DNA of 64,000 nucleotides from an uncultured Akkermansia sp. (GTDB taxonomy: Bacteria; Verrucomicrobiota; Verrucomicrobiia; Verrucomicrobiales; Akkermansiaceae): NCBI GenBank assembly GCA_947601655.1, contig CANQGG010000006.1, forward strand, positions 1 to 64,000. Reading direction: 5' to 3'. Numbering within the stretch: the first letter of the stretch is position 1; every line of letters begins with the position of its first letter. This document shows positions 60,955 through 64,000 of the stretch, one piece after another. The notes beneath the pieces are model-generated. The model was given only the letters and a program-made list of their open reading frames with translations. It did no database searches and had not been told where the DNA came from. The position numbers and the translations under genes were made by a program.

Positions 60955-61926
60955 TTATTCCCATGCGAGTCCGACGGCGCGCCGAACGCGAGCAAGGGTT
61001 TTGCCTGCCTCCTCTCGAGCACGAACCGCACCGGTGGTGAGTACGTCGTCCACATAACCGGGATTAGCCAGCAACCATTCGCGCTTTTCTCGTGCATGGC
61101 GAAAGTATTCCCAGTAGGCTTCAAAGAGATCTTTTTTGAATTGGCCATACCCGACGCCGCCGGCAAGGTGCTGCTGCACCATGCGATCGTAATCTTCCGA
61201 TGAGGCAAAAAGCTTGTAGAGGGTCAAGATGATAGATTTTTCCGTAGATTTTGGGGCTTCCAGCGGGGTAGCGTCGGTAACGATTTTTTTGTTGATGAGC
61301 TTGCGGAGTTCTTTCTCTTCGCCGAAGATGGGAAGGGTGTTGCCGTAGCTTTTACTCATTTTTTGTCCATCAAGCCCCGGAACAACGGCAGTTGATTCAT
61401 TGATAACGGGTTCTGGAAGTTTGAAAAGCTCGCCAAAAGCTTCATTCATCTTACCTGCCAGGTCGCGCGTAACCTCCAGGTGCTGTTTCTGATCTTTGCC
61501 TACGGGCACGGCATCGGAATTATAGAGCAGAATGTCAGCGGCCATAAGCACTGGATAGGCAAAAAGAGCATGGGAGGCGGCGATGCCGCGTGCCATTTTT
61601 TCTTTGTAGGAGTGGCAACGTTCCAACAGACCCATCGGACATACCACGGACAGGATCCACGCCAGCTCATTTACCTCAGGAACAGAGGATTGGGTGAAAA
61701 ATACGGCTTTCTTCGGGTCTAAACCGCAGGCGAGAAAATCCACCGCCAGACCGCGGGTATTGTCACGCAGCATCCGCGAAGAACCCATTGTGGTCATGGC
61801 GTGATAGTTTGCGATGAAATAGAACGCTTCACCCTTTTCCTGCAGGAGCACAGCCGGAAGGATGGCTCCGAAATAATTGCCGATATGAAGTTGTCCACTC
61901 GGTTGTAATCCTGTAAGATAGCGCAT
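60955..61926 (-). CDS. trpS: Tryptophanyl-tRNA synthetase
   Basis: Class Ic synthetase of 323 aa charging tRNA-Trp. The HIGH-type motif is TGLQPSGQLHIGNYFGA and the KMSKS loop is GLDGQKMSKSYGN. MLLERCHSYKEK-like and ADILLYNSDAVPVGKDQKQH blocks fit the family. It converges with uvrC, and the lipoprotein gene lies nine bases upstream. Confidence 0.95.
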   Translation of the reverse strand: MRYLTGLQPSGQLHIGNYFGAILPAVLLQEKGEAFYFIANYHAMTTMGSSRMLRDNTRGLAVDFLACGLDPKKAVFFTQSSVPEVNELAWILSVVCPMGLLERCHSYKEKMARGIAASHALFAYPVLMAADILLYNSDAVPVGKDQKQHLEVTRDLAGKMNEAFGELFKLPEPVINESTAVVPGLDGQKMSKSYGNTLPIFGEEKELRKLINKKIVTDATPLEAPKSTEKSIILTLYKLFASSEDYDRMVQQHLAGGVGYGQFKKDLFEAYWEYFRHAREKREWLLANPGYVDDVLTTGAVRAREEAGKTLARVRRAVGLAWE

Positions 61927-61934
61927 ATTTTCAA

Positions 61935-62546
61935 TTAGTTGGGGAGAGAATCGTCAGAGATGTCAGTGGTGGCGGTATTGTCCTCATCACGGGAAAGAAC
62001 GCTGTGCAGATAGCGCCGGAGACTATCAGCGTTGTATGCGCCCTCGATGACGCGCAGTTTCACGCCCTCCGCGTAGAGGATGGTGGTGGGCACGCGGGTG
62101 ATGTGGAATTCTTCCGCCAGCGCCGAATATGCATCTGCGTCAACCTCCACCACCTGGACACAACCTTTTTCCTCACGAGCAACAGTCTTTAGTTCCTCAA
62201 TCATGCGTTTGCTGTGCGGGCACCAGGGAGCAGTGAAGCACAGCCAAAGCGAGCGTCCGCTTACGCCGATGACCTGGCGAATGTCCGCGCCGTCATACGT
62301 GGTGAAGAGTTCATAGCGCGGTCCCATAGAGAAAGAGGAGGGCGCCTCCTGCGACTTCAGATCGGCGCGGATGCTGAGATCACCGCGATCCGGACGAGGC
62401 GCAGGGCGCGGCGAAATAATGGGGATGTCCTGTGCAGGCTGTTCCTTTTCTCGTGAGGGTCCCTCTTGCGAGGAATCATCATCGCACGCAGCCAACATGA
62501 GAATCCCGAATAAAAGGACTCCCGCCCGGGAATACCACCGCTTCAT
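61935..62546 (-). CDS. Thioredoxin-fold lipoprotein with a single active-site cysteine
   Basis: A 203-aa protein. MKRWYSRAGVLLFGILMLAAC is a signal peptide with a lipobox (LAAC), so the protein is probably membrane-anchored in the periplasm. The thioredoxin-like part has LWLCFTAPWCPHSKRMIEEL and the cis-Pro loop RVPTTILY. The second active-site cysteine is Ser (CPHS instead of CxxC), so a monothiol function such as isomerase or peroxide handling is more likely than disulfide oxidation. The track's longer start at 62810 is rejected, because 62546 begins the signal peptide. Confidence 0.8.
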   Translation of the reverse strand: MKRWYSRAGVLLFGILMLAACDDDSSQEGPSREKEQPAQDIPIISPRPAPRPDRGDLSIRADLKSQEAPSSFSMGPRYELFTTYDGADIRQVIGVSGRSLWLCFTAPWCPHSKRMIEELKTVAREEKGCVQVVEVDADAYSALAEEFHITRVPTTILYAEGVKLRVIEGAYNADSLRRYLHSVLSRDEDNTATTDISDDSLPN

Positions 62547-62599
62547 GACACCTGATATCTTCCTCCAATCCACTACGGCTGAAAAGCAGTTTTTGTGTC

Positions 62600-62911
62600 C
62601 TACGACAAAGTTTTCTGTCCGCGAGTTGTAGCGAGACACGGCGACGCGTGAAACCGCATCACGCGCCGCTGGGGTAAACGTATTTTGCGTTGGGTGCCAG
62701 GAAGTAACAAGCTTCGCTCTCCCACGGTCTTGAGGCGGAAAGTCCCGAAACGCGCGATTTTCACTTCCCCATCCGCCAGTAATCCGGAGCGAATGGCTGC
62801 CAGCACGCATTGGATCGCGTCCTGAGCTGCGGCCGAGGTGGCGCTGCCGCCGAGCGCTTTCTGAACGGCGTGGGTAAAATCACGGCGGGGGGGTGCGGAC
62901 CGGGAGGGCAT
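62600..62911 (-). CDS. HU/IHF-like DNA-binding protein
   Basis: A 103-aa protein with DFTHAVQKALGGSATSAAAQ, a helical dimerisation part, then GEVKIARFGTFRLKTVGERS, the HU beta-sheet core. The usual arm motif with NP is altered (LLPGTQRKIRLPQ), so DNA bending may differ from classical HU. The start at 62911 (MPSRSAPPRRD) matches HU length; the track start is too long. Confidence 0.72.
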   Translation of the reverse strand: MPSRSAPPRRDFTHAVQKALGGSATSAAAQDAIQCVLAAIRSGLLADGEVKIARFGTFRLKTVGERSLLLPGTQRKIRLPQRRVMRFHASPCLATTRGQKTLS

Positions 62912-62934
62912 GGAGTGAGGAGGAGAGGGAAAAA

Positions 62935-63696
62935 TCAACGCCGATCGCGGGAACTGAGAGCTAGAAGGCGCAAGATGTAATACACCAGGACTGCGATGGA
63001 AGAAAGCGCTGCGGCAACATACGTCATCGCCGCCCAACGCAGGGCAGAGGATGCGTGTTTATGCATGGCGGGCGAAACATGCCGCGAGTTGCGTAACCAG
63101 GCTAACGCTCGATGGGAAGCATCCAACTCCACGGGCAAAGTGACGAAAGTGAAGAGAGTACTCATCGAAAAGAGTGCGAGACCGATCCATGCCACCGAAG
63201 TGCTGTTGCCGGCTGCAGCGATGATGAGTCCGATGATTAGAATCCACTGTCCCAGGTGCGTGCCGATGTTTACAAGGGGAACCATGCTGCTGCGCATACC
63301 AAGCCATGGGTAGGCTTGTGCGTGCTGTATAGCATGGCCACATTCGTGCGCTGCCACAGCTGCTGCTGCCACGGAGGCTTGAGAATATACGCTGTCGGAG
63401 AGATTAACCGTACGTGTGCCTGGGTTATAGTGGTCGGTGAGCTGTCCTTGGACATGAGTGATCTGCACGTCGTGAAGACCGTGAGCATCAAGCATTTCAC
63501 GAGCGATCTGCTCACCGGTAAGCCCTGCGGGTTCCGCAGAATACTCCTGCATGCATCTCTTCATGCCTACCTGTACGATAAAACCAACAACGCCGGCAAA
63601 AACGATCAGTCCGATGCCGATGAGTGAGGCGCGATCCACAGGCATACCGTAACCTGGGACGCCGCCGTAGTAGGACAGGAGAAGAGTCGGTATCAT
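62935..63696 (-). CDS. Neutral zinc metallopeptidase (YugP-like)
   Basis: A 253-aa membrane protein with zinc-binding AAHECGHAIQHAQAYPWLGM and QVTHVQGQLTDHYNPGTRTV upstream, and hydrophobic segments at both ends. Members of the Zn_peptidase_2 family have this order and length. The physiological substrate is unknown. Confidence 0.85.
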   Translation of the reverse strand: MIPTLLLSYYGGVPGYGMPVDRASLIGIGLIVFAGVVGFIVQVGMKRCMQEYSAEPAGLTGEQIAREMLDAHGLHDVQITHVQGQLTDHYNPGTRTVNLSDSVYSQASVAAAAVAAHECGHAIQHAQAYPWLGMRSSMVPLVNIGTHLGQWILIIGLIIAAAGNSTSVAWIGLALFSMSTLFTFVTLPVELDASHRALAWLRNSRHVSPAMHKHASSALRWAAMTYVAAALSSIAVLVYYILRLLALSSRDRR

Positions 63697-63728
63697 GGTA
63701 GGTGAGATGCTTCAAGGGTTTTCTTTGT

Positions 63729-64000
63729 TCAATGCTCATGGCGGCTTTGCGGACGAGAAGAGCCTCGGAGGGATCGTACCGTGCGGTTCAGGAGCTTCTC
63801 TCCGGCGCGCCGCATGGAGAAACCGGCAAAAAAACGTTGCCACGTCTCACCTCCCATTTGCTCCAATTCTCCAAGAGTTGCTCGTGCCAGTCGCGCCGGC
63901 ATCAGCAGGTGGGGATCCACTCTGCACACCGGCGGCAAACTATTCCATGGGCACACTTCCTGACAGGCATCGCACCCAAACATTCTCTTTCCAAGAGCCC
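63729..64000 (-). CDS. queG: Epoxyqueuosine reductase, C-terminal part (runs off the window)
   Basis: The reading frame is open to the window edge: ALGKRMFGCDACQEVCPWNS contains the FGCDxCQxVCPWN cluster-binding signature of QueG, which reduces epoxyqueuosine to queuosine in tRNA. Only the last about 90 residues are here; the track's ATG at 63983 is internal. It is followed closely by the zinc peptidase gene. Confidence 0.88.
   Translation of the reverse strand, partial: ALGKRMFGCDACQEVCPWNSLPPVCRVDPHLLMPARLARATLGELEQMGGETWQRFFAGFSMRRAGEKLLNRTVRSLRGSSRPQSRHEH

Overview
The window looks like a chromosomal stretch of a Gram-negative, probably gut-type Verrucomicrobiota bacterium (Akkermansia-like). 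This is an inference from the style of the proteins: a long autotransporter, eukaryotic-type kinases of the FGITY/VKECFP kind, a zinc-ribbon kinase, a TonB/ExbB/ExbD set, class I fumarase and a cytidylyltransferase. No database was consulted. Shine-Dalgarno motifs are mostly absent. Many genes carry a good TTGACA-N17-TAnnnT promoter placed so that the predicted transcript begins at, or a few bases before, the start codon.

Layout: 0.4-3.4 kb holds a 7TM-HD phosphodiesterase, an SBF-like transporter and a secreted small protein. 4.0-8.3 kb is a 1438-aa autotransporter. 8.7-10.5 kb holds mscS and hemC. 10.6-12.0 kb is a compact minus-strand locus: a 72-aa peptide, a terminator hairpin, an MvdD-like ATP-grasp ligase and a 42-aa membrane peptide. 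It is the best candidate here for an undescribed system (a graspetide-like RiPP). 12.5-30.5 kb is mostly housekeeping: an HTH protein, a kinase, thiE, mnmA, a CPA2 antiporter, an rRNA methyltransferase, tRNA-Leu, fumarase, cdsA, a second kinase, a ROK sugar kinase and a Ton energy system.

31-48.6 kb is a surface-glycan island, clearly AT-richer between about 33.8 and 45.9 kb. It encodes a GT2 enzyme, Ugd, a 1414-aa fusion of three glycosyltransferase-type modules with a TupA-like ATP-grasp, a SAM-type enzyme, an acyltransferase-3 protein and two GtrII-like membrane proteins, one of them frameshifted. PgpA, a UbiA/DPPR-synthase-like prenyltransferase, an ArnE-like flippase and an SDR epimerase follow. 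Four of these proteins share a small beta-type domain with a VWHDKP motif, and 330 bp of it is identical between two genes.

48.6-54.2 kb is a repeat-rich wreckage zone. It has three copies of a long hairpin repeat, an IS110 remnant lodged inside a MITE, an AlbA-type ATPase/regulator with 105-bp tandem repeats, and a HicB antitoxin gene broken by a MITE and a frameshift. 54.2-64 kb returns to housekeeping: ispE, a fused siroheme decarboxylase, dinG, uvrC, trpS, a thioredoxin-fold lipoprotein, an HU-like protein, a zinc peptidase and partial queG.

A family of small non-autonomous elements with CAGGGCAAACGCATT ends and 10-bp target duplications is scattered through the intergenic regions. The exact duplications at 3.4 kb and 52.6 kb define its boundaries.
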